A DNA stretch of 52,068 bases from Thermoanaerobaculia bacterium. Lineage in GTDB: Bacteria; Acidobacteriota; Thermoanaerobaculia; Multivoradales; JAIOJS01. Positions 40,649 to 47,991 of the stretch are shown one piece after another. A program made the translations under genes and the position numbers. The stretch lies in NCBI GenBank assembly GCA_030429235.1, contig JAUIDB010000028.1, forward strand, positions 1 to 52,068. The letters run 5' to 3'. Position 1 is the stretch's first letter. Each line of letters opens with the position of its first letter. The notes under the pieces were generated by a model. The model was not told the origin of the DNA. It saw only the letters and a list, made by a program, of their open reading frames with translations, and did no database searches.

Positions 40649-40665
40649 TGGTAGCAAAGCTACCA
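40649..40665. promoter_or_regulatory. Perfect dyad between the GGDEF-EAL and binding-protein genes
   Basis: TGGTAGC-AAA-GCTACCA is a perfect 7-bp inverted repeat in the 138-bp divergent region. It could be an operator serving both genes, or a hairpin. No regulator gene is adjacent. Confidence 0.4.
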
Positions 40666-40716
40666 CAGTCTCCGTCCCGCAAGCCGCGGCGCTCGTCATG
40701 CTACAGTGACCCCACC

Positions 40717-41490
40717 GTGTTCCCACGAACTTCGATGCTTCTGTTGGCGGTGGCCATCTTCGGTTCGAGTGCGCCTGCCCCGGGCCAGCGTTCGACCACC
40801 CTGACCGTCCAGGACGCCGAATGGGCCCCCTACTACTTCGGCGGCGAAGGACTACAGAAAGGGTTTGCCAAAGAGGTTCTCGAGCGTTGCCTACCGGCGG
40901 GCGGACTCACTTTCGAGTTCGCCTCGTTTCCGATCGTGCGGATGTTCAACTACCTCCGAAGTGGCCAGATCGATGTTCATGTCGTCTCGCACACCGAAGA
41001 GCGTGAGGCCTTCCTGTTCTACGGCCAGGAACCGCTCTTCGAGTCGAGCTACCGCCCGATCGTGGCCAGGTCCTCGACCGTCGAAGTCGCAGCCCTGGAA
41101 GACCTCGACGGGCTTCGACTCGGCGCCATCCGTGGGGTCGACTACATCGATTGGTACCAGGAGTACCTCGACCGTAGGGACGCCGAGGGGAGCATCGAGT
41201 GGGCTCCGGACAACGAGAGCGTTCTGCGGATGCTTCTGGCCGACCGCATCGATGTCTTCGTCAACACCGTCGCCACGGCCAAATGGCTCGCCGGTTCCTT
41301 CGGCGCATCGGACGAGATTCGCGTGTTGGACTTCGAGATCAAGACCAGCCCGTACTTCGTGGTCGTATCCCGAGCCTCCACTCGCGTGGCCGACCCTCGG
41401 GCCTTCCTGGAGGCCGTAGACCGTTGCATCCGGGACTTCAGGTCCTCGGGGGAGTACGAAAGCCTTGCCGACCGCTACATGATTCGCTAG
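40717..41490 (+). CDS. Periplasmic amino-acid-type solute-binding protein (SBP family 3)
   Basis: This protein of about 257 residues has a signal peptide (MLLLAVAIFGSSAPAPGQ). Its two-lobed SBP_bac_3 fold shows QDAEWAPYYFGGEGLQKGFAKE, VRMFNYLRSGQIDVHVVSHT, LDGLRLGAIRGVDY and LADRIDVFVNTVATAKWL. No transporter permease or ATPase gene is near, so it may be a sensory ligand-binding protein rather than part of an importer. The start is the GTG at 40717, 9 nt after a TACAGT -10-like box (40702-40707); ATG 40735 is an alternative. It is divergent from the GGDEF-EAL sensor and convergent with glgB. Confidence 0.85.
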   Translation: MFPRTSMLLLAVAIFGSSAPAPGQRSTTLTVQDAEWAPYYFGGEGLQKGFAKEVLERCLPAGGLTFEFASFPIVRMFNYLRSGQIDVHVVSHTEEREAFLFYGQEPLFESSYRPIVARSSTVEVAALEDLDGLRLGAIRGVDYIDWYQEYLDRRDAEGSIEWAPDNESVLRMLLADRIDVFVNTVATAKWLAGSFGASDEIRVLDFEIKTSPYFVVVSRASTRVADPRAFLEAVDRCIRDFRSSGEYESLADRYMIR

Positions 41491-41535
41491 CGAGGGCGCA
41501 ACGCCGCCAGACTCGAGGAAACGACCGACGACATC

Positions 41536-43617
41536 CTACGGTACGGAACGCTCGGCACCCTCGGCTCGCACGGCAGCCTCCGCCCCAGGCTCGGAGCTGT
41601 CCTGGCGACCCACGACCGCCTGAACGCTTTCGACCTGACGAGCCGATTCAGCCTGGTCGACCACCAGCCCCGCGGGAACCGAGCCAGGGTCCTCCTCTTC
41701 GAACACCAGGACGGCCAGGCCGGGTAGGGTTAGCCGCAACGAAGCCGGTTGACCGTGCACCGGTTCGTCTTCCGCCTGCACCCGTCCCAGATTGCCGACA
41801 CCACGCCCTCCGTAGTGGGTCGCGTCGCTGTTGAGGACCTCGCGCCAAACACCGTTCGCCGGCGCTCCGATGGCATAGTCACGACGGACGACGGGCGTGA
41901 GGTTGCACACCACGAGGAACGGTCTCGACGACACCCCGCGACGCAACCAGGAGACCACACCATGCTCGGCGTCGGAACAGTCGACCCATCCGAACGCATC
42001 GGCATCGGCCTCGCTGCGGTACAGGCTCGGCTCGCGCCGGTACAGGGCGTTCAGGTCGGCCACCCAGCGGCCGACCCCCCGATGCCGTTCGCCCTCGTCC
42101 TGCGTAGCTTCGAGCAGCTCCCACGGTAGCTCGGCGTCGTGGTTCCACTCGGAGGGTTGCGCCAACTCTCCCCCCATGAACAGGAGCTTCTTCCCTGGCT
42201 GCATCCACTGGTACCCCAGGAGCAGTCGCAGGTTGGCGAACTGCTGTTCCCGACTCCCCGGCATCTTGCTCAAGAGCGAGCGCTTGCCGTGCACGACTTC
42301 GTCGTGGGACAGGGCGAGACAGAACCGTTCGGTGAAGGCGTACATCATGCGAAAGGTCAAACGGTCGTGACGGTAGCGTCGGAAGAGTGGGTCGTGCCGC
42401 AGATACGCGAGGGTGTCGTTCATCCAACCCATGTCCCACTTGAGTCCGAACCCCAGTCCTCCCACGTAGGTCGGCCGCGTGACCATGGGCCAGGAGGTCG
42501 ATTCCTCCGCCACCATCAGCCGATCGGGTAGGGCGGCGGAAACCGCCTCGTTCAAGGCGCGGAGGAAACCGATCGCCTCCAGGTTCTCGTTGCCCCCGAA
42601 CTGGTTGGGAGACCATTCTCCCTTGCGCCTCGAGTAGTTGAGGTAGATCATCGAAGAGACGGCATCGACGCGCAGACCGTCGCCGCGGAACACCTCGAGC
42701 CAGTACAGAGCGCTCGAGATCAAGAAGCTCCTCACCTGCGGCCGGCCGTAGTCGAAAACACAGCTCTTCCAATCTGGGTGCCAACCGCGCCGAGGGTCCT
42801 GGTGTTCGAAGAGATGGGTGCCATCGAAGTAGACCAGACCGTGCTCGTCGCTCGGAAAATGCGACGGCACCCAGTCGAAGAGGACGCCGATGCCCGCCCC
42901 GTGCAGTCTGTCCACCAGGGCCATCAGGTCCTGGGGAGTACCGTAGCGGCTGGTGGCGGCGAAGTAGCCGGTCGTCTGGTATCCCCAGGAACCGAAGAAA
43001 GGGTGCTCCATCAGTGGGAGAAACTGCACGTGGGTGAAGCCATGGTCCCGAAGGTGTTCGATCAGGGGGTCGGCGATCGTCCGGTAGTTGGGCCATTCCC
43101 CTCCCGGACGGCGCCACGATCCCAGATGGAGCTCGTAGATCGAGATGGGCGCCTCGACCGGTGGCGCGGCCGTCCGCTTCTCCTCCCAGGCCGTGTCGTT
43201 CCATTGGAACTCGTGGTTCCAGACTCGCGACCCGGTAGCCGGAGGCAGCTCGGCCGTCCACGCCAAGGGATCCGCCTTGTCACCCCACTTGCTCCCGTCC
43301 GCCGAGACCACGCGGTACTTGTAGACGGCGCCCGGCTCGAGACCCGGAACGAACCCCTCCCAGATCCCACCGTCCCTCGAGCGGAGCGGATGGGAGTCAC
43401 CGCTCCACTCGTTCCAGGGCCCCACCACCGACACCGACGACGCGGCCGGAGCCCAGACGCCAAAATGGACTCCGGAGCGTCCATCGAGCGTGGTCCCGCG
43501 AGAGCCGAGCTTCTCCCAGAGTCGGTAGTGCCGCCCCTCCTCGAAGAGGTGCAGATCGTCTGCCGTCCAAAGGCTCGCCACCGGGACCGTGCCTTCGATG
43601 GTCGCTCGTTTCGACAC
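41536..43617 (-). CDS. glgB: 1,4-alpha-glucan branching enzyme
   Basis: The enzyme makes alpha-1,6 branches in glycogen in the cytoplasm. The start is the GTG at 43617, 5 nt after AGGAG (43623-43627, minus); an in-frame GTG at 43647 lacks a ribosome site. The 693-residue protein has a CBM48 domain (VHFGVWAPAASSVSVVGPWN), a GH13 barrel and a C-terminal beta domain. Catalytic residues are the Asp nucleophile in GLRVDAVSSMIY (about 316), the Glu in VAEESTSWP (about 368) and the Asp in ALSHDEVVHGK (about 437). YELHLGSWRR and FLPLMEHPFFGSWGYQTTGYF are GlgB signatures. The last 55 residues (GSVPAGLVVDQAESARQ onward) are an unusual tail. No other glycogen genes are in the window. Confidence 0.95.
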   Translation of the reverse strand: MSKRATIEGTVPVASLWTADDLHLFEEGRHYRLWEKLGSRGTTLDGRSGVHFGVWAPAASSVSVVGPWNEWSGDSHPLRSRDGGIWEGFVPGLEPGAVYKYRVVSADGSKWGDKADPLAWTAELPPATGSRVWNHEFQWNDTAWEEKRTAAPPVEAPISIYELHLGSWRRPGGEWPNYRTIADPLIEHLRDHGFTHVQFLPLMEHPFFGSWGYQTTGYFAATSRYGTPQDLMALVDRLHGAGIGVLFDWVPSHFPSDEHGLVYFDGTHLFEHQDPRRGWHPDWKSCVFDYGRPQVRSFLISSALYWLEVFRGDGLRVDAVSSMIYLNYSRRKGEWSPNQFGGNENLEAIGFLRALNEAVSAALPDRLMVAEESTSWPMVTRPTYVGGLGFGLKWDMGWMNDTLAYLRHDPLFRRYRHDRLTFRMMYAFTERFCLALSHDEVVHGKRSLLSKMPGSREQQFANLRLLLGYQWMQPGKKLLFMGGELAQPSEWNHDAELPWELLEATQDEGERHRGVGRWVADLNALYRREPSLYRSEADADAFGWVDCSDAEHGVVSWLRRGVSSRPFLVVCNLTPVVRRDYAIGAPANGVWREVLNSDATHYGGRGVGNLGRVQAEDEPVHGQPASLRLTLPGLAVLVFEEEDPGSVPAGLVVDQAESARQVESVQAVVGRQDSSEPGAEAAVRAEGAERSVP

Positions 43618-43808
43618 CTGCGCTCCTGACTGCCGTTCGTAGTCCACCGGGACCGAGCAGAGCCCGCGAGTGTGCTCGAGGCCTGCCCTTCAGTTCTTTC
43701 CAGAGCTTACACGTGCCCTGCTATGCTCGCGATACAGAACCACCCACGACTCGCCACCCGCCCGATGACCGGGCTGAGGGGCGTGCCGGCCATCACCAGG
43801 AGACCACC

Positions 43809-44009
43809 ATGTCCGTAGCCAAAGTGATCGAACTCAGCAGCTCCTCTTCCACCAGTTTCGACGACGCCATCCGCAAGGGAATCGCCAAGGCCAGCGAGAC
43901 CGTCCAGGGAATCCAGGGAGCCTGGATCAAGGAACAGAAGGTGGTCATCAACGACGGCGCCATCACCAGCTACCGCGTGCACATGCAAGTGACCTTCGTC
44001 ATCGACTGA
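43809..44009 (+). CDS. Dodecin family flavin-binding protein
   Basis: This 66-residue protein starts at the ATG behind AGGAGA; the frame is open further upstream but that is leader. The whole length fits dodecin: SVAKVIELSSSSSTSFDDAI, GAWIKEQKVV and a final MQVTFVID strand. The Trp and Gln that stack on and bind flavin in the family are present. Dodecins form hollow 12-mers that store and protect riboflavin or FMN. It stands alone between convergent and divergent neighbours, 20 bp from the stop of the four-helix-bundle gene. Confidence 0.93.
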   Translation: MSVAKVIELSSSSSTSFDDAIRKGIAKASETVQGIQGAWIKEQKVVINDGAITSYRVHMQVTFVID

Positions 44010-44029
44010 CGACGGAATCCGATCGGAGG

Positions 44030-44389
44030 TCAGCCGGCGAGCGAGGCCTGCAGGGAAGCCACGGCGCGCCGTTGCATGGCGAGGAGCTCCTCCGCCGCCG
44101 AAGCATCGATTCGGCCATCCCGCCGGCCCTCCGCGATCAACTGGCCCAGGAGAGCGGTTGCCTCGAGCGAAGCTTGGAGGTGACCGCGCCGCGCCACCTT
44201 GTCGGTGCAGGTCGTGCCGTCGACGAGGTTCATGGCCACGGCCAAGGCGGTCCGACTCAACGAGTCCGGCGCGGTCTCTGGGCCTGCCTCGACCTCACCC
44301 TCTGGTCCCGAGTCGACCAGGAGATGCCGAGCGAGACGGTACGCCTCGAAGTCGCGATAACTCAGGGTTGGCACCGTGCCTCGTTCCAC
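44030..44389 (-). CDS. Probable four-helix-bundle protein (S23/TIGR02436-like)
   Basis: This 119-residue protein is mostly helical. SYRDFEAYRLARHLLVDSG near the N-terminus and later SLEATALLGQLIAEGRRDGR resemble the 'four helix bundle protein' family first seen in 23S rRNA intervening sequences. The match is moderate: the acidic loop PEGEVEAGPETAPDS is longer than usual. No rRNA gene is near, so it is a free-standing copy. The start is a GTG at 44389 with a weak upstream GGACGAG. The upstream 178 bp to the methyltransferase stop hold the palindrome CGCTCGCGAGCG (44472-44483) and nothing else recognisable. Confidence 0.65.
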   Translation of the reverse strand: MERGTVPTLSYRDFEAYRLARHLLVDSGPEGEVEAGPETAPDSLSRTALAVAMNLVDGTTCTDKVARRGHLQASLEATALLGQLIAEGRRDGRIDASAAEELLAMQRRAVASLQASLAG

Positions 44390-44567
44390 CTCGTCCTGCC
44401 TCGGCTGCTGCCGGCCGCCATCTGGCGTGTCCTTCTGGTGATGGGGAGAACCCCCTCTACATGTAGTAACGCGCTCGCGAGCGATCGGTTACAGATCGGA
44501 TGCAATCTGCAACCCTTCCCGCAGCTCACTTATTCCTACGCACCAGGCTCTCGACCTGTTCCCTTTT

Positions 44568-45887
44568 CTACGGATCCGAGGGACCATCCGTCGCCGTCTC
44601 TTCGCCGGCCCGTGGCCGGCGCCCGATCCGGTAGTGGGCTAGGCGGCACGGCAACGGACCGTGGTACAGCTTGTTTACCTTGTACCACCGCAGGCCGACC
44701 TCTCGAAGCAGGTCCTCGTCCGGCCCGAGGATCGAGGCCTGCCAGCCGTCGAAGGCTTCACGCAACCGCTCTCCCAGACGACCGTAGAGTCCGTCCAGCC
44801 CGTCGCCTCCACCCAGCCGCTGTCCCCACGGTGGATTCGTGATCAACAAGCCGTGATCGGCTCCCGTCGGCGGGGCCGCGAGCGACACTCCTTCGACCCG
44901 CAGAGAAATCTGTTCGCCGAGTTCCGCGGCCTCGACGTTCTGGCGAGCGGCCTCGACTGCCTCCGGGGAGGAGTCGCTGCCCGCGATGCCGGGCATGGCG
45001 ATCCGTCCGCGCCGATACCGAGCCCGCGCCTCTTCGCGCAGCTGACTCCATCGCTGAGGATGATGGCCCAGCCAGCCTTCGAAGCCGAAGCTCTCCCGCC
45101 CGAGCCCTGGAGCCCGATCCGCGGCCATCCACGCCGCCTCGATGACCAGGGTCCCCGACCCGCACATCGGATCGAGCAAGCTCCACCCCGCTGCAGCCAG
45201 GCGCGGCCAGCCGGCGCGAGCCAGGAGTGCCGCCGCCAAGTTCTCCTTCAGCGGAGCCGCCACGCCGCGGACCCGGTACCCCCGGCGATGGAGTGGCGCC
45301 CCCGACAGGTCGATTCCTACCGTGGCCTGGTCGCCGTCCACAAAGCAGTAGACGGAAAGATCCGGTTGCTCCAGGTCGATTCCGGGACGAGCCCCTCGTC
45401 GCTGGCGAAAGCGATCGACGATGGCGTCCTTGGTCCGCAACGCTACGAACTGGCTGTGGTCGAACACGGCGTTTCTCAGCTTGACTCCCACCGCAAAGGT
45501 GGAGTCGAGGTGCATCTGCTCTTCCCAGGCAACAGCGGCCACACCCCGGTACAGGCCGTCCGAGTCGGCGGCTGGAAACGTCGCCAACGGGAGCAGGATT
45601 CGACTCGCATACCGCGACCACAGGCACGCTCGATACGCCGTTTCCTTAGTCCCTCGAAACGAAGCCCCGGCGGCTGTGGTCTGCACTTCCCGAGCGCCGA
45701 GCTCCTCGAGTTCGCCCAGCACCAGGTCTTCGACCCCTCGCGGCACCACGGCGAAAAAGTCTCGTTCTCGATCCGGCGCCGCGTCGACGACCGAAACCTC
45801 GCGGGCCGTCTGCAGTTCGAGTCGTTCTCGCGCCGCGGCCCAGGGAGACTCCCGGGTCGTAGCTCCGGGCTCGGAGGAGTCACTCAT
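44568..45887 (-). CDS. rlmL: THUMP-domain 23S rRNA guanine-N2 methyltransferase, RlmL type
   Basis: This 439-residue protein has a THUMP-type RNA-binding domain (about 45-205, with ASFRGTKETAYRACLWSRYA), then a Rossmann methyltransferase (about 215-435). Motif I is LLDPMCGSGTLVIEAA and the catalytic motif is TNPPWGQRL, the NPPY/W type that methylates exocyclic amines of G. The HRRGYRVRGVAAPLKENLAA segment is typical of RlmL/YpsC. It lacks the second (RlmK) methyltransferase half of the E. coli fusion. The N-terminus is extended by about 40 low-complexity residues. TAGACT (45897-45902 on minus) sits 9 nt before the ATG without a Shine-Dalgarno, so the message may be nearly leaderless. Confidence 0.88.
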   Translation of the reverse strand: MSDSSEPGATTRESPWAAARERLELQTAREVSVVDAAPDRERDFFAVVPRGVEDLVLGELEELGAREVQTTAAGASFRGTKETAYRACLWSRYASRILLPLATFPAADSDGLYRGVAAVAWEEQMHLDSTFAVGVKLRNAVFDHSQFVALRTKDAIVDRFRQRRGARPGIDLEQPDLSVYCFVDGDQATVGIDLSGAPLHRRGYRVRGVAAPLKENLAAALLARAGWPRLAAAGWSLLDPMCGSGTLVIEAAWMAADRAPGLGRESFGFEGWLGHHPQRWSQLREEARARYRRGRIAMPGIAGSDSSPEAVEAARQNVEAAELGEQISLRVEGVSLAAPPTGADHGLLITNPPWGQRLGGGDGLDGLYGRLGERLREAFDGWQASILGPDEDLLREVGLRWYKVNKLYHGPLPCRLAHYRIGRRPRAGEETATDGPSDP

Positions 45888-45949
45888 GGCCCGTCTAGTC
45901 TACTCTTCCTCGCCTATGCCGCAACGCGTCAAGAACCGCATGCCGCACC

Positions 45950-45979
45950 TTGACAAGGTCTGCCGCATCGCGGTATCAT
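45950..45979 (+). promoter_or_regulatory. Sigma-70 promoter of the phasin-like gene
   Basis: TTGACA (45950-45955) and TATCAT (45974-45979) are 18 nt apart. Transcription from about 45986 gives a leader of about 50 nt that contains CGGGT-N8-ACCCG and then the Shine-Dalgarno hairpin at 46021. Confidence 0.75.
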
Positions 45980-46020
45980 CGTCTCGGGTTCGGAAAGACC
46001 CGACCCTACCGACCGCACAC

Positions 46021-46035
46021 TCGAAGGAGATTCGA
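46021..46035 (+). promoter_or_regulatory. Shine-Dalgarno-in-loop hairpin before the phasin-like gene
   Basis: TCGAA-GGAGA-TTCGA is a perfect 5-bp stem whose 5-nt loop is the Shine-Dalgarno, and whose last base is the A of the ATG. The layout resembles hairpin B of the two TonB receptor leaders, with a different stem sequence. Confidence 0.45.
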
Positions 46036-46694
46036 TGAATACCCAGATCAGCCTCCCCAAGATTCCAGATACCCTCACCCAGTCGGCGCGCCGCGTCTGG
46101 CTCGCCAGCCTCGGAACCGTCTCTCTGGTCAGCGAGAACACCAGCAAGGTCGTGGACCAGTTGGGCGAGCAGGGCAAGAAGCTCGGTGCCCACGGGCGCA
46201 AGTCGTTCGATACCCTCGTGGATCGGGGTACCAAGCTCGAGAAGAAGCTCAACCAGAAGACCGAAGCCGCCCGCAAGGACCTCGACCAGGTGGTGGACAA
46301 GGCGACCGACAAGGCCGAGCAGCGTTTCGAAGGCCTGCAGGACGGGGTCGACGCGCGATTGGCCAAGGTGGCCGAGCGCCTGGGCCTCCCCAACCGGGAA
46401 CAGATCCGTGCCCTGAGTGATCGCGTCGAGGAACTCACGCGCAAGGTCGAGGCATTCCAGACCGGTTCGACGGTGATCGAAGACGAGGTTCCGGTGGTCT
46501 TCCACCTGGTACCGGCACCCCAGGGCTGGGCCCTGAAGAGTGCAGGAACGGACACCGTCCTCAGCGAGCACCCCACCAAGGACAAGGGACTCGTGGCCGG
46601 GCGTGAACTCGCTCAATCTCAGGAGCCGGCCCAACTCGTGGTCTACAAACTGGACGGTGAGGTCCAAGCGACCTACCACTACGGCGACCAGTAA
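46035..46694 (+). CDS. Phasin-like coiled-coil protein with C-terminal DUF2188-like domain
   Basis: This 219-residue protein starts at the ATG behind GAAGGAGA. Its N-terminal part (about 10-150) is an amphipathic, Lys/Glu-rich helix run. It opens with ARRVWLASLGTVSLV, the pattern of PhaF/PhaI phasins that coat polyhydroxyalkanoate granules, and includes ALSDRVEELTRKVEAF. The C-terminal part (about 155-219) reads VVFHLVPAPQGWALKSAG and SQEPAQLVVYKLDGEVQA, which fits DUF2188. I do not know this fusion from described phasins. No phaC or other polyhydroxyalkanoate gene is present here, so granule binding is only inferred. The strong promoter and ribosome site suggest good expression. Confidence 0.78.
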   Translation: MNTQISLPKIPDTLTQSARRVWLASLGTVSLVSENTSKVVDQLGEQGKKLGAHGRKSFDTLVDRGTKLEKKLNQKTEAARKDLDQVVDKATDKAEQRFEGLQDGVDARLAKVAERLGLPNREQIRALSDRVEELTRKVEAFQTGSTVIEDEVPVVFHLVPAPQGWALKSAGTDTVLSEHPTKDKGLVAGRELAQSQEPAQLVVYKLDGEVQATYHYGDQ

Positions 46695-46741
46695 GACCCC
46701 CGTCGCTCGGCGACCTCTGAACGGGTCGACCACCGATTGAT

Positions 46742-46775
46742 CGCAAGGGCCGCCCCGTAGGGGGTGGCCCTTGCG
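46742..46775 (+). terminator. Probable terminator of the phasin-like gene
   Basis: CGCAAGGGCC (46742-46751) pairs perfectly with GGCCCTTGCG (46766-46775), and the loop can extend the stem. There is no T tract, so efficiency is uncertain. Confidence 0.6.
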
Positions 46776-46877
46776 TCGTTGGATCCTCATCACCGGAGCT
46801 TGGTGTACAGTCTTGGTGGGTGCGTCGCCCTCGATCGGGTCGAGCACTCGTTCCCCAACCACCCGAGGAGAATCTTC

Positions 46878-47357
46878 ATGCGCCTACCCGTCACTCGTGT
46901 CGCCACGCCGATTGGAGCTCTCTGCCTGGGCGTCGTCCTCGTCCTGGTCAGCGTCCCGGGTCAGGCCGGCGAGGTGTCGAAGTCCGTCCCCTTCGAACTC
47001 GATCGATGGGTCGAACTGGAAGCGACGGACGGCCCGGTGACACTGCACCGGATCCGCCTCCATCGCGTCTCGGGAGGCATGACCAAGTCCAAGCTCTTCC
47101 GACCGGGGAACGACGAGTTCCTCGAAACCGTCCGGATCGAACTCGAGTACAGCAACCAATCCGGATCGGACTGGGAGGTCGACATCGATCTTCGGTGGGT
47201 CGACGAGGCGGGCCGAACGATCGACGGCTACCACGACGAAGAAGACCTCGACAACGACGAACGGTACGACGACGCTACGGTGACCCTCTCCACCCTGCGC
47301 TACGGTCTGGAACGTGCTACCACGCTGGAACTGAGCCTCGACTTCTACCGGGAGTGA
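46878..47357 (+). CDS. Small secreted protein of unknown function
   Basis: This 159-residue protein starts at the ATG at 46878 behind GAGGAG. It has a signal peptide (IGALCLGVVLVLVSVPGQAG), then a single beta-rich domain with VELEATDGPVTLHRIRLHRV and WEVDIDLRWVDEAGRTIDGY. A very acidic loop, HDEEDLDNDERYDD (about 123-136), might bind cations. I do not recognise the family. A TACAGT box near 46806 may be its -10. It lies 19 bp before the Nudix gene, so the two may be co-transcribed. Confidence 0.75.
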   Translation: MRLPVTRVATPIGALCLGVVLVLVSVPGQAGEVSKSVPFELDRWVELEATDGPVTLHRIRLHRVSGGMTKSKLFRPGNDEFLETVRIELEYSNQSGSDWEVDIDLRWVDEAGRTIDGYHDEEDLDNDERYDDATVTLSTLRYGLERATTLELSLDFYRE

Positions 47358-47376
47358 GCGACTCCACCGCGCCGCG

Positions 47377-47991
47377 ATGACGATTCAGTCGCCACCGTCG
47401 ATCCTCCTCGAGCGTTTGCGCCAGGCTCTACCGCGCACCCCGGCGGTTGAGCTCGATGCCGCAGCCGCGGTCGCGGTCGTGGTCCGGGAGCGTCACGCGG
47501 GACCGGAGATCCTGTACATCCGACGGGCAGAACACCCGTTGGACCCCTGGTCCGGTCACATCGCCTTTCCGGGCGGGCGGGTCGATCCTGGCGACGAGAA
47601 CGCGCTGGCCGCAGCCTACCGAGAGACCCGGGAAGAGCTCGACCTCGACTTGATGCGCCATGCGAACCCACTCGGGTGCCTCGATCCAATGCCGATCATG
47701 TCGAAGGGTCGCGCACTGGGTCGAACCATTGCTCCCTTCGTGTTCGAACTGACCCAAGAGGTCGCGCTCCGCCTGAACCACGAAGTGGATGAGGTCCACT
47801 GGGTCTCGATGGATCGCCTCGCCGATCCCGCCCGGCGACAACCGTTCACCTACCAACGCGACAGCCTCCGCGTCACCCTTCCTAGCGTGCCGTTGGGGCA
47901 GCACCGGATCTGGGGACTCACGTTGGGGATGACCGACGACCTACTGGGTCGACTTGGCTGTCGACCGCTGGCTCCCCCCACGGCCCGATGA
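47377..47991 (+). CDS. Nudix hydrolase, probable CoA pyrophosphatase
   Basis: This 204-residue enzyme has the Nudix core GGRVDPGDENALAAAYRETR with EELDLD following (about 65-90). As in NudL, the box has one residue shift relative to the strict GX5EX7REUXEE form. The preceding ILYIRRAEHPLDPWSGHIAF matches the CoA-Nudix signature (LLTxR...LRxHxGQxxFPGG). It would split CoA or acyl-CoA into phosphopantetheine and 3',5'-ADP. The last bases overlap the next gene (ATGA), so the unknown membrane protein downstream is translationally coupled. Confidence 0.88.
   Translation: MTIQSPPSILLERLRQALPRTPAVELDAAAAVAVVVRERHAGPEILYIRRAEHPLDPWSGHIAFPGGRVDPGDENALAAAYRETREELDLDLMRHANPLGCLDPMPIMSKGRALGRTIAPFVFELTQEVALRLNHEVDEVHWVSMDRLADPARRQPFTYQRDSLRVTLPSVPLGQHRIWGLTLGMTDDLLGRLGCRPLAPPTAR

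Noticed and set aside
44472-44483. Palindrome CGCTCGCGAGCG between the methyltransferase and four-helix-bundle genes
   Set aside because: A short GC-rich palindrome with no promoter context; likely chance in this composition.
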